From contig JAUCBJ010003501.1 of NCBI GenBank assembly GCA_032718475.1, positions 1 to 64,000 on the forward strand: 64,000 bases of DNA. Reading direction: 5' to 3'. Shown one piece after another: positions 9,800 to 19,119 of the stretch. The position numbers and the translations under genes were made by a program. The DNA comes from Nemertoderma westbladi. Taxonomy: Eukaryota; Xenacoelomorpha; Nemertodermatida; Nemertodermatidae. Within the stretch, counting starts at the first letter, position 1, and the number at the start of each line of letters is the position of its first letter. The notes below the pieces were generated by a model that did not search any database, was not told the origin of the DNA, and saw nothing but the letters and a program-made list of their open reading frames with translations.

Positions 9800-10750
9800 T
9801 CGTTTTTGGATCAGTGAACAGTGTGAACGTGTCCATATTTATGGGAGGTGTTATACTTGGCCTTCTTAGCCAGACAGTTTGACTTACCCTGGGTGTCGTC
9901 CCGCCTGCATTTTGTGGATGTCAAGCCTATACTGTTCTTAGCGTTACAAAGGAGTTGTTGTGAGGTTGAACGTCCTCATTTGTACTTCGATGTCACCTTG
10001 TTGATAGGCTTCCCGCTGCCGATTATATTGTCATTTTGTTCGCTTGCTTCCCATGACTGGCATATCCTCACACAGTCCGACAGTGTAGGCACCTTTAGCA
10101 GCTCGATCTGTGTTTCCGATTAGCGAATACCAACTAGTATCTGTGTGACAATCTGTCAGTCACAACATTGCGCGCTGAGTTCAGCATCATCGGCTATCTC
10201 TTCCAGGTTCACCCGGAATGAATTGAAGGACTCATTCAGAGCCTGTTTTCGGCCGTGGAAGCGAATCCCGTCGATCGCAATGGATCATTTGTACCATAGG
10301 TGTGCTTGTAAAGAATCGAGCACTGTTTCCATTGTTATGTCGTCAGAATCGATATCAACATGTAGTGTTACAGTTATCTTTTGCTGAAGGTCACACCCTA
10401 GTGTGGAGACTAACGCGTAGACTTGTTCAGTACGCATGTATGTGGAGGCTTGCTGGCGGAGTGCATGGACGTGCCAGGCCTCTTGCCACCATCAAAATGA
10501 TGTGAAGTCGTCCACGTCTCCGTCGATCTTGTCGACACCAGCTATATCAAAGACGCGATGCCGTACGGGGGTGGTCAGTGCCGGTGTCACCCCATCGTGA
10601 TGTGATGAATATGGGCGTCCTCATAGCCTCGTTGTTGATCTAGTACTTTCCAGACCGGTAAATGTAACCTTTAGCTATCGTATCCAAGTCTGAGTTGTCA
10701 GATTCGTCGTCCGGGTTTACTGGCACGGAAGTTACCGCGTAGCCATTGCT
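9800..10750 (-). pseudogene. Gypsy gag with zinc-knuckle remnant
   Basis: The minus strand opens at an ATG near 10755. Around 10387-10145 it reads a gag-like capsid segment including GRKQALNESFNSFRVNLEEI, which resembles the structural gag region preceding zinc knuckles, with in-frame stops. At about 9915-9830 a CRRDDTQGKSNCLAK stretch followed by HKYGHVH looks like a degenerate Cys/His knuckle pair; several of the Cys residues expected of CX2CX4HX4C are missing. Gag would package element RNA into virus-like particles, but this copy cannot encode a whole protein. Confidence 0.6.
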
Positions 10751-10771
10751 TTAAACTAACTGCACCAGGTT

Positions 10772-10807
10772 GAGATATGATAAATGAGTCTAACAGATAT
10801 AGAATAT
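10772..10807. repeat. 36-bp direct repeat, right copy
   Basis: This is the partner of 7225-7260. It is followed at about 10810-10865 by an imperfect hairpin with arms ACTGCAGTA and TACTGCAGT. Confidence 0.8.
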
Positions 10808-10965
10808 GTGTACATCACTGCAGTAGCCTGTACAGTGTAAACTGACCTATACTGCAGTGTGTACTACCAGATTAATAATGCGACCTACGGACTGAACTAC
10901 CACCTGAGTATATGTCCTGAAACTGAAACAAGTTCACCACCACTATATAATATCACAACAATTAA

Positions 10966-11301
10966 TGGGACCGAATTGTCTGTGACCGACTTGTCAAGAC
11001 CGAATTAAATTAAATTATATTTCACTGTATTGTAGCTTTATTCTTGAATTTATACATATTAATACAAGCTAAAATAAGTAGCTAAATATTTTCAATTCAA
11101 TTTTCCTAGTAGTTTGTTTTTGGTTCGAAATATGTTTCTATCAGGAACCGGACAATTCGTTCCTGGACAATTCGGTCCTAGGACATTTCGGTACCATTTA
11201 TTTAGTGTTTTGTGACCGAATTATCCGGGACCAAATTGCCCGGGACGGAATTGTCCGGGACCGAATTGTCTGGACCGAATTGTCAGGGAGCAAATTGTCC
11301 G
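10966..11301. repeat. Inverted and tandem array of a GACCGAATTGTCC motif
   Basis: At 11213-11301 a ~15-bp unit (GGGACCGAATTGTCC and variants) repeats about six times. At 11143-11192 the same unit occurs in reverse complement, so the block can fold back on itself. Two or three further units lie at 10966-11006. The spacer 11007-11142 is AT-rich. The motif is shared with the MITE-like repeat at 7090-7209. Confidence 0.75.
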
Positions 11302-12013
11302 ACATCCGCAATTTTTCGCGAGATTGTTTGAATTAGGAGGCATTTACAGTATCACTGAATGACATTTTTTCACGCAAAAAATACTACTCCGCCATTTCTT
11401 AACCGTTTTTTTGTGTATTATATGAAAGGTAATTTCATAAGCTTTAATTTATTGAAGCTTTTTATTTAAATATTATATTTTATATTATTTTAAAGCTCTT
11501 AGCTTTTTATTTCTTAAAATTTCGGCCAGTATTCTTGAATTCATAATATTTTCCCATTTTTTTAATGAAAAATTCGAAAAAACATGAGTTTTTCATTTAT
11601 TTGTTTAATTTTTTTTACAAAATTGCCAATTATCAGAAATATAAAATGAAAGTACAAAATATGAAGAAAATGAACATGCTGGTTCCAAATAATGTGGTAT
11701 CAGAAAACAAATGACAAATAACGGAGGAGTAGTCATTTAGGTGAAATTGTTAAAATCTCACGGAAGCCGCTAGGGGGCGCCAAAACGCCAAAATTTATTT
11801 CTTTACAAATTTTTATTTACTTTTGATGATTCTCCTTACGATGGTATATCGTTTTCCCTTTTTCTCTGCATTTTTCAAATCACATTGGAGATACAATTAT
11901 TGCTATACAAATAAAAAAAAAACCGTAGGGGAGTTACTTCGTTAATTTAGTTACTAGAAAAAAACTCAGTTAATTTATTAACACAATTTTAATTAGAAAA
12001 CAACATAACTAAC
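11302..12013. other. AT-rich intronic DNA, no gene seen
   Basis: Long A and T runs occur. No open frame or recognisable element is seen. Confidence 0.5.
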
Positions 12014-12197
12014 CTTGTGATGGTTTTTGGAGTTCCTAGAAAATATATTTTAATCCAATTATTAACCCCAGTACCGGTTGTGACCCAATCATAGTTGTAT
12101 CTGACATCAGTTAGAGCATTAGAGCATCTGTGTAGAAGATGACCATCATATTCGGAGGATGCGATACAAGGTGAATTATCGGAAATATTTTCTTCCA
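12014..12197 (-). CDS. Candidate exon of a discoidin-like (galactose-binding fold) gene
   Basis: On the minus strand the acceptor TTGTTTACAG ends at 12198 and the donor CAAG|GTTAGT begins at 12013. The 184-nt exon starts in phase 1 and ends in phase 2. It encodes ISDNSPCIASSEYDGH, then CSNALTDVRYNYDWVT and GTGVNNWIKIYFLG. The pattern 'C.ASSEY....C..A.D.....DW.....GV..WI.I.F' is the first half of F5/8-type C (discoidin-like) repeats found in secreted invertebrate proteins. These bind glycans or lipids outside the cell. The 5' phase fits the exon at 14906-14950 and the 3' phase fits 6635-6781. An open frame continues six codons into the upstream intron, so an ATG there is not evidence of a start. 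Confidence 0.6.
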
Positions 12198-12656
12198 CTG
12201 TAAACAATATTTATATAATATATGAATTGTTCTTTGTGCATCTAATTAATCAATTGCAACAAAAGTCAAGACAAGATTTACATTTTTCTTCACCAAAATC
12301 GCGTTCGTGGTCTTTATGAAAAGCTGCGATCTTCTCGAATTTTTGCAAAATGTTTTATACATGTAGGGATATTTTGTACAACTACGTATTGGGAACACAA
12401 TTAATCTGAATATGCCTTATAGTATAAATAGTTTATGCTTTTAATTTTTAATTTATTTTTTCTATTTATGAATATAATTTAAAATTTTTATAATAACCAT
12501 TGCTAATCAATGGCTGATCACATTATTAAATAACGAAGCACAGAAATAATACTAAGATTGAATATTGAATTGTAGGTCTAGTACCGAATTGAATATTCGA
12601 GATTGCATAAGATAGAGTATTGAATATTGAATATCTTCAGCCGTCATCCCGTTGGT
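12198..12656. other. AT-rich intronic DNA, no gene seen
   Basis: Short redundant GAATATTGAAT strings occur near 12560-12630. Nothing coding is visible. Confidence 0.5.
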
Positions 12657-12680
12657 CCATCCATCCATCCATCCGTCCAT
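12657..12680. repeat. (CCAT)n microsatellite
   Basis: About six CCAT units, one of them CCGT. Confidence 0.9.
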
Positions 12681-12719
12681 TGGCAACCATTTCGATTGGT
12701 TTCGGCTCTTCAGTCCCCG

Positions 12720-13440
12720 AATAGACCGATGGTCGGCGTGGTTGCTGTCCCCATGACTGAGGCTGCATTACCAACTAAAATTGCCATCTCCAGGCGTTGG
12801 AGCAGAAACTGGTGTGACCGCGGTTCGTGGGTGGCACTGTTGAGACGAGCCCCGATCTCCCGGAGGAAGGTGGATGTCTATGGACCGGGGCGGCCAAAGT
12901 TCTCAAAGGCCATGCCATGGGGTGAGAGAAATGGCCCCTGTCCATTAGGTCGCGATACTTAGAGTTTCTAATGCGCTCCGCCCCCTCAGCTGAGTGCCCC
13001 CCGGCAATTATGGTTTGTTGAAGGTGGCTGGGGGCCAGTGGATCTACCATAGTGGCGTCCCATGCTAGGGTTCTGCCCTGGGACCACAGGGTCATGGTCA
13101 AACCATCCACTCTCCTGCCATCGCTCCGACATAAACCTGGGGGTTCGAGGATTGATGGCACCCCACAACTAACCAACGCCCGCCGAATGATATCGTTTAT
13201 CACGGCGCGGCGGGTGTGCTGGCCAGCGCTCAGCTGGCAGCAGAGACCGTGGAGGCCATCGGCAGTCACTGGAGTGCCACAGCGGCAGGTGTGGGGCTCG
13301 ACAACTTTACAACCCATTCTCGTAGCAATGGCGATGCGGAACTGGGTATCATCGAGTTTCAGTCCCAAGGAGGAGCAGGGCAACGCATTGAGCCAGCAGC
13401 TGGCAGCGGGATTGAAAATAAAACATTAGATTTACAAAGT
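12720..13440 (-). pseudogene. C-terminal endonuclease-like region of an RLE-type LINE
   Basis: The minus-strand frame begins at about 13415 with SCWLNALPCSSLGLKLDD. It contains a Cys/His cluster (HTCRCGTPV, then DGLHGLCC). It then has RRVDGLTMTLW and LAWDATMVD, placed like the PD...(D/E)xK core of the restriction-like endonuclease at the C-terminus of R2/Utopia-type retrotransposons. The canonical Pro-Asp is Val-Asp here. Homology changes frame at about 12915, to FENFGRPGP, FLREIGARLN and FLLQRLEMAILVGN. That shows a frameshift, and there is also an internal stop. The RT is missing upstream, so this is a 5'-truncated dead copy. The family assignment rests on remembered sequence pattern. Confidence 0.65.
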
Positions 13441-13739
13441 TAAAAGCTATCGCATCGGTGAAATATGGCATAGGCCTACATTTGGCAGCACTGCATTGTA
13501 GTGGCAATGAAAACGCATTGTTTATATTCCAAACACACATCTATAGACCCCAACTGGTAGAAATTGCCAAGGAATGTATAGAGGTATCTCTACTAATGGT
13601 ACTGGCAAGTATTTATTGTGTGACCATCATACAATTGATGGTCACCAAAGAATGCACGGCACTGCTGCAAATTCAAGTTAGTACATCTGGTATGACCTCA
13701 TGTTTACTTATCCAGCAGTGGCCACTGAATATTAATCTG

Positions 13740-14135
13740 CGTTCACGGAGGGGGTTGATATAGGTGGTATCGTACCATAAAGCTCGGCGTTTGTCATGTG
13801 TTGTCTCCAGCTGATGTTTAAGGCTGCACTTAGTAGTCTTGTATAGCAACCATCAATTCGTTCTTCAAGTTTCAAGTGTCCATGTCTCATCCCCATATAA
13901 AAGTCCACTTTCCACTGTGGCTCGAAAGAACTTAGTCTTCAGGTGCCTGGAGAGATCTGAATTCCAGATGGTATCCATTATTGATAGAGCGACCCAAGCC
14001 TTTGCTTTCCTAATCTTTTTTGCTAATTTCTATCCATAACCTAAGATACTGGAAGTCGTCAAGCATCCTTAGTTGAGTATTATCAAGTTTCCATCAACAT
14101 TATGTCATGAATTCGGTCTTGGTAGCATTTATATG
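13740..14135 (-). pseudogene. LINE reverse transcriptase C-terminal remnant related to LINE-A
   Basis: Minus-strand segments in shifting frames read LDDFQYLG, KAKAWVALS, then FFRATVESGLLYGDETWTL and ISWRQHMTNAELYGTIPPI. These are collinear with the post-catalytic RT region of LINE-A (DDFCYLGSW, KAWAALNR, FRAAVVPVLLYGSPCWALT), but the sequence differs, so it is a related family. Several stops and frame changes are present, and no full domain survives. Confidence 0.7.
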
Positions 14136-14442
14136 CAATTCAATTCATGCGCATGGGGAGAACTTGAAGGGTAATAATGCAAAGCATAAAGAAAAACACA
14201 GTATTGGTTGGACATCAATTTAATTCTCGAATATGATTTGGTCTCTAATTGATTTGATTCAGAACTTATGGGCTTTCCCACCACAATAGTAACACCAAAT
14301 ATTCACAAATGAGTTAATAAATCTACTGTACATAACAAAATAAATTATTTACTTTATATGACAGCTGACTTTACTTTATGAGATTTTGACATACTCTAGC
14401 TAATTTTGATACACACCTGTCCGGTCTGTATCTAAATGCCAG
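14136..14442. other. AT-rich stretch, no gene seen
   Basis: No open frame or repeat is recognised. The interval ends at a GT-rich string that could be a minus-strand splice donor for the doubtful exon noted in the next entry. Confidence 0.4.
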
Positions 14443-14800
14443 TTGAGTCAGGCGAGGGTCCACAGTTACCAGACCTTTCCGAGTCCTTTCCAGGCTCATA
14501 ATAGGAAGACCATTGAGTCGTCGCTAGACCCTATGTGTGTCTGTCCACCCTTCCCGATCCCTTTCGGGATCGGTCAACAGGAATGCAAGATGGCTTGGCT
14601 CAGGAGTCTCTCGGTTCCTCTGAGACTGCTACTAACGCGTTCCGAGTCCTTTTCAGCCTCGTAGTCACGTGGGTGACAGAGGATCGCTCGTGCAGTCCAA
14701 GTGGGCAACCCAGTGCCGACCCATCGCCGTCGCTAGTAACCAATCCACTGTTCCTTTGCAGGCGCAGTAGGATAAGAAGTCAGTTCCGGGCTTTGGCTAT
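14443..14800. repeat. GC-rich island with two diverged repeats and a hairpin
   Basis: GC content is clearly higher than the surroundings. A string like CCGAGTCCTTTYCAGSCTC occurs at about 14478 and 14640, and CGTCGCTAG follows at about 14518 and 14729, which suggests a diverged duplication with a period near 170-210 bp. CCGATCCC-TTTC-GGGATCGG (14554-14573) is a perfect 8-bp hairpin. A minus-strand frame ending LTQLAFRYRPD before a GTGTGT donor could be an exon, but its phase does not fit the neighbouring exons. It may be a SINE or an expressed fragment. Confidence 0.4.
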
Positions 14801-14905
14801 CAATACAGGCTTCAATTTTTACTGCATTTCACAGACTTCATGCTATTGACTATAATAAATAATTAAGCTAGGCCTAGTATTATTGCACTGTGTGATTGAA
14901 CTAAC

Positions 14906-14950
14906 CTGATTCCACAGCAGTTGATGTTGGTGTGCGAATAACCAGAAACA
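14906..14950 (-). CDS. Candidate 45-nt exon upstream of the discoidin-like exon
   Basis: On the minus strand the acceptor CTTCCTTTGCAG ends at 14951 and the donor CAG|GTTAGT begins at 14905. The exon is open in the phase that splices into 12014-12197: it ends with one base, which completes a Val codon there. It encodes FLVIRTPTSTAVES, a plausible linker before the first strand of the discoidin-like domain. Both splice sites look strong. At 45 nt the exon could still be a coincidence. Its phase agreement with the next exon is the main support. Confidence 0.4.
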
Positions 14951-15149
14951 CTGCAAAGGAAGTTGTAAATAATAATAGCAAATGACTGCTTCCTCCAATG
15001 TTTATACATTAATTATTGTCTGTGAGAATAATCTGTGCAAATTAATCTTCGGCCTACGACAAGTTAAATTTCGGCCTGCGTTCTCAGTTGTAGTTTTACA
15101 TGATTTATTTGCTGAAGGTGAAAAAACTAAAGTGCAGTTTACTACCGGT

Positions 15150-15392
15150 AACCTTTAGAGTATTGAGGTTAGGTTTATTTTTAGGTTTGTGATTAGTGGG
15201 GATAAGACTCAGGTATAACAAGCGCGATATCGCGCAAAGGTCCCTATCTACTAACGCATGAACTGTCTCCTTGAATGGCTTACTTCCAATCTTACAACAA
15301 CAAAACATTCACCGGAATGGGGGATTGGACTCGGTACCTAGAGATTCCAAGTCCCAAGATCTACCAACTTAGCTACTGGGGTCATATCAATC
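15150..15392 (-). repeat. tRNA-derived SINE
   Basis: Reading the minus strand from 15392, GACCCCAGTAGCTAAG and TTGGTAGA form a D-arm and A-box-like start. An anticodon-arm-like GGGACTTGGAATCTC follows, and then a B-box-like GAGTCCAATCC ends the tRNA-like head at about 15315. A non-tRNA body with TTGTTGTTG follows to roughly 15150. The head is too diverged to fold as a working tRNA; a Pol III-promoted SINE is the natural reading. A similar AGCTACTGGGGT string lies at 28310-28321. Confidence 0.55.
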
Positions 15393-15426
15393 CCTAATAC
15401 CAAAAGCTAGCGAGAAATTAACAATA

Positions 15427-15452
15427 ACAACAACAACACCAACAACAACTGA
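15427..15452. repeat. (CAA)n microsatellite
   Basis: Imperfect ACAACAACA run. Confidence 0.85.
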
Positions 15453-15659
15453 GTAAATACTAGAAGTCTCGCTACGCGGACCTAAAAACTAAGAATCAAA
15501 TCAAATCAGTTATCATTTCAGATATCATTTAGAATAGGTGACTCACAAGAACCAAAATGCTTTTGTTTGTTAAAATGATTAAAGGTTAGGAAAGGTTTAT
15601 AAATTTCAATGTTCAATGATGTATTAAAGTTCTATTCAGATATTATTATTGGTACACGT

Positions 15660-15812
15660 ATTGGACCATCGTCTCTTGACTTCATTAGGGAACTCGGACG
15701 GGCCACACCGGTGGACGGTGGATCAACACCAGCGGAAACAAGAGGGCAGCTGAACATCTGAGGCAGAGGATTGGCATCTGTGTACAGGCAGGTAATACTT
15801 CCTGTAATAAAA
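15660..15812 (+). pseudogene. Scrap of the RLE-type LINE C-terminus
   Basis: On the plus strand SSLDFIRELGRATP and, after a frame change, EHLRQRIGICVQAGNT align with FLREIGARLN and FLLQRLEMAILVGN at the end of the remnant at 12720-13440. Only about 50 codons are recognisable. It is a second, oppositely oriented copy of that family. Confidence 0.5.
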
Positions 15813-15970
15813 CATCTTTTTCATCCTTTGATGACCGATGTTTCAGGAAATTAAACTCGGGCTACTGAATTAGTTTTATCCTATGCATGGAATAATAACT
15901 ATTGTATTATAATTATTTAATTAATTAGTTTCGAGCTACGTAATAGTATTCAAGATTTAATAATAATTAC
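15813..15970. other. AT-rich spacer
   Basis: Nothing recognised. Confidence 0.4.
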
Positions 15971-16410
15971 ACCATGTCCTGGAATATAGTGACGTTATTC
16001 AGGTACCCCCCCCCCCCCCCCCCCCCCCCCAATTTTTCTACAAATCTTAATGAGATTGCATGAAATTTGAAACATAGATAGTTTCACCTCCCTCCTCCTC
16101 CGTGGGTGAGCCAGAATTATTATTTTTGCTTTAAATCTTTAGCTACAAGCGTTTAAAAAAAGTTGTCTTCGGTGATATTTAACCAGTTATACTCCAGTTA
16201 TTCTTCAACCTATAGTGACCCTGATGGTACCAATAGAAAGCTGCCCATGCAAGGATTCCAAATATGTAAAAACATTTGCAAATTTGGTTGGGAAATAGCT
16301 GAGATATGGGCATTCGAATGTTGCGTGTATTTGCTTCCCCCGCAGGCCATTTATTCTATATAATAAATACACAATGTTCTAGAACATTTTGTTTATTCTA
16401 TATGTAGCTG
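15971..16410 (+). repeat. Element X, copy A (~440 bp)
   Basis: It begins ACCATGTCCTGGAATATAG and ends near TTCTAGAACATTTT. Almost the whole length matches the reverse complement of 24407-24827, including a CACCTCCCTCCTCCTCCG block and an AACCAGTTAYACTCC block. A third scrap is at 6262-6345. There is no coding frame beyond chance and no obvious TIR, so its class is unknown. It holds a 25-C run at 16006-16030, where copy B has a mixed G/T run. Confidence 0.8.
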
Positions 16411-16617
16411 GGCAACAATGCAATACCTCTTTAATTATACTATTATTATTTTTATTATTTCAATCCGGTATAAGGCCCCGGCGGCTTTAATTAGTTAAAG
16501 GGTCGGACGACATACTAATGGTTTCTTTCACTTGCACATAAAGATAAGAATCATTGAAAACTGAATCACAAGTGGCATATGGTATAAGAAGGTAAGACAA
16601 GACAAACAATGTTCAAA
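16411..16617. other. AT-rich spacer between element X copy A and LINE-A copy 2
   Basis: No gene seen. Confidence 0.4.
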
Positions 16618-19010
16618 TATCTACTAGGATCGGCATGCTGCATTGCAGCTGCATTTTTAAGAATGCTGTGCCGGCTTGTCGACAAAATTGCACCGCCACA
16701 ACTCCCTATCACCCATGACATTTGCTAGATCATCCGCATCTTCAAGGCCAGTGTCCTTTAAGATGCGTCTCAAGAAAGTCATGGGCTGTCCACCATGCTT
16801 ATTCACTCCATGAGGCTGCCAAAGTACAAGATTATGCACTGGCTGGTCCTCACGACGAAAGCAATGTCCTGCAAAGCGGAGGCGATTTTGTTCTAGTGTC
16901 AAGCTTGGGGGAACCAATGAGACACCTCCAATGTTATATAGTGTCTGGTTGGAGATGTGTGCATTGAACTTGACACAATGAACCCGGCGTAGCATTCTTG
17001 TGAATGTGCCATCCAGATATTTGGTGTCCTCAGCAGTTAGAGCCCAGCATGGACTCCCATAGAGGAGTACTGGAACTACTGCTGCTCTAAATAACCGGAC
17101 CTTAAGTTTCCGATTAATTCTCGGTGACTTCCAAATCCTGGAAAGCCTATTCAAGGCTGCCCATGCCTTTCCCTTACGTATTCGAAGGTCCTCACCTGAC
17201 TTCCGGATCCATGATCCCAGGTAACAGAAGTCATCCACTTGCTCAAGCATACCATCTTTTGAGCTTATGCTCATCCGATCAGAGACTTGCTGAGGACTTT
17301 CAAAGTTAACTGTCAAAATTTTGGTCTTTCTGGAGTTAATAAAAAGACCAACACTAGAAGCAGCATGTTCTAATGAGCTGAGGAGCCGTTGGGCTCCCTC
17401 TAGTGATTCTGAGAGTACTCCTAAGTCATCAGCAAAGTCTAGATCAGTTAGGTACTTGGCAGGATTTCCTCGACTTCTGGAGCCAGTAGGTGGAGTTATC
17501 ATCACCCCATCATCATTATGATGATCTAAGGACATGCGTAGAAACATAGTCAACAACAATTATAAACAAGAATGGTGCAAGTGTGTCTCCCTGGAGGACG
17601 CCCCATAACACTTCAAATGGTTCTGTGTCACCGTCAACAGTAGACACAAATGTTGTCGAACCATCGTATACTGATCTGATTGCTGCAATAATTTCATCAG
17701 GAATCCCATATAATGAAAGTATGCTGAACATACGTGAGCGAGAGACTGAATCAAAGGCCTTGAAGAAGTCAACAAAGATAACAGCCAGATGCCTGTCTTT
17801 CTTTTTTGATAACTCTTCAATTATCCTTCTAAGTGCCAAAATGGGTTCCATGGTCCCACGACCTTTACGGAACCCATTCTGATTTCCACGGAGCAGTCTC
17901 TCAATGGGATCCCTGATGCAATTTAATAGAATTATATTGTATAGCTTTGCAGCAATCGAGATCAATGAGATTCCCCGAAAAGAACCAGAGTGTTAGGTTG
18001 CCCTTCTTGGGAACTGGCACCAACTTATTTGTTTTCATTTCTTGTGGGACTCTTGTTGTACGGTACATGTCTACTATGATGGGATAGATGAGCTTTAAAC
18101 ATTCAGGTATTTTAAAGACCTCAGTGGGAACACCATCTACTCCACTGGCACGATTGGTCTTAATGCTCTTTGCAGCTGCCTTCACTTCTGCAAAGGAGAT
18201 ATCACCAATGGGAATATCTGGGAGTACAGACTCAGACACTTTTACTTCTATAAAGTTATCAGGCAATACCCTGTCATTATTGAGGAGCTTTTCAAAGTGG
18301 GCCTTCCAACCATTGAGGCGATCGGCTGGTGATTCAGCCTTAACCTTGGTGGTTGGTTGGCTTTTTCGACCAGCAAGCAAGTTGATCGATCTCCATGCCT
18401 GGGATGATTGTCTGCTGTCGTCAGCATCATTGATGGTATAAACCTGTTGGTTTATTAGCTCCTGTAAATTAACAGAGTACTGCCTGTTCAGGGACCTAGA
18501 TGCAGCCTTAACTGCATTCTTGGCCGCTGTAGTCTGTTTGAGTCGGGACTCTTTCTGCGCTATGTAGAGGTCATTTCGGCACTTCTGAATTTTGTTGTCA
18601 GTCCAGGGGGCCCGTTTCCTGTTTCGAGGCTATACAGGAACTGTTTCTGCAGCTGCTAACTTAACTGCCTCTGTGAAGGGAGTATGCCCTCACAGTGATC
18701 TGCCGCCTCAGAGGCAAGAGCCTCATACCTGTTGCTCAGCTGTAGTGTGAAGCTGGATCTCACACTTGGCTGTTGCAACAGAGAGGACCAATCATGCCGC
18801 GGCAAGGCAGATTTCGTTGTTCTGCTAGCACGCAGACTAAGTCTTACCTTGGCCACAATAAGGCGGTGATCACTGGAGAAGGGTCGTAGTGTAAATGCAT
18901 TACAGTCTTGTATAGAGCTCCTGTATTTCCTACGAAACAGGATATGGTCTATCTGGGACTTGTGACCACTGGGTCCACTATGAGTCCATAGCTTTCCAGT
19001 ATGTCCTCCT
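16618..19010 (-). mobile_element. LINE-A copy 2: endonuclease C-terminus, RT and 3' end
   Basis: The minus strand runs from an apurinic-type endonuclease tail (HKSQIDHILFRRK, then SSDHRLIVAKVRL at about 18950-18840) through a linker into RT and the LINE-A C-terminal tract. It ends at the same 3' sequence as copy 1. The 5' part, including any ORF1 and the endonuclease N-terminus, is missing, and it abuts the 3' side of LINE-B at about 19010-19025. An AP endonuclease joined to RT excludes the R2/RLE groups. It is the longest copy of this family in the window. Confidence 0.85.
16657..18990 (-). pseudogene. LINE-A copy 2 ORF2 (EN tail and RT), frameshifted
   Basis: Blocks in order on the minus strand: the endonuclease tail; an RT finger segment (ASGVDGVPTEVFK, LVPVPKKGN) in frame 18380-17901; a palm segment (NQNGFRKGRGTMEPI, VIFVDFFKAFDSVSR, GVLQGDTLAPFLF) in frame 17965-17516; then LDFADDLG and the C-terminal tract in frame 17559-16657. 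The frame changes near 17990 and near 17520. The catalytic Asp of box A and the FADD box are both present, so the lesions are recent indels and not wholesale decay. It matches copy 1 almost residue for residue over the shared part. Confidence 0.85.
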
Positions 19011-19119
19011 TAGAATGTCCTTCTTTAGACCTGTATAAGTGACCTTCGGATATTAAAAGTTACTCCACATTTTCCATAGATAATTTTCAAATGCAGTATT
19101 TTATAACTCTCTCGGGGTG

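Larger units (their letters stand above)
7225..10807 (-). mobile_element. Decayed Ty3/Gypsy LTR retrotransposon
   Basis: On the minus strand the order is gag, zinc knuckle, protease, RT, RNase H, integrase ends, which is the Gypsy order. A 36-bp direct repeat (7225-7260 and 10772-10807, one mismatch) brackets the coding remnants. The right-hand copy sits where the 3' end of the 5' LTR should be, just upstream of the gag start, so the pair may be the last LTR remnants; full LTRs are not visible. The reading frame is broken many times by stops and frameshifts. The RT and RNase H sequence resembles the lineage often annotated as 'K02A2.6-like' in invertebrates. Confidence 0.8.

Noticed and set aside
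9591-10505. Plus-strand ORFs of 62-92 codons
   Set aside because: They lie antisense to gag and protease blocks of the Gypsy remnant, which read sensibly on the minus strand.
13052-13443. Plus-strand ORFs of 75-125 codons
   Set aside because: They are shadows of the minus-strand RLE-type LINE remnant.
15315-15392. Functional tRNA gene
   Set aside because: The A-box and B-box-like parts are present, but the acceptor and anticodon stems do not pair well and a SINE body follows.
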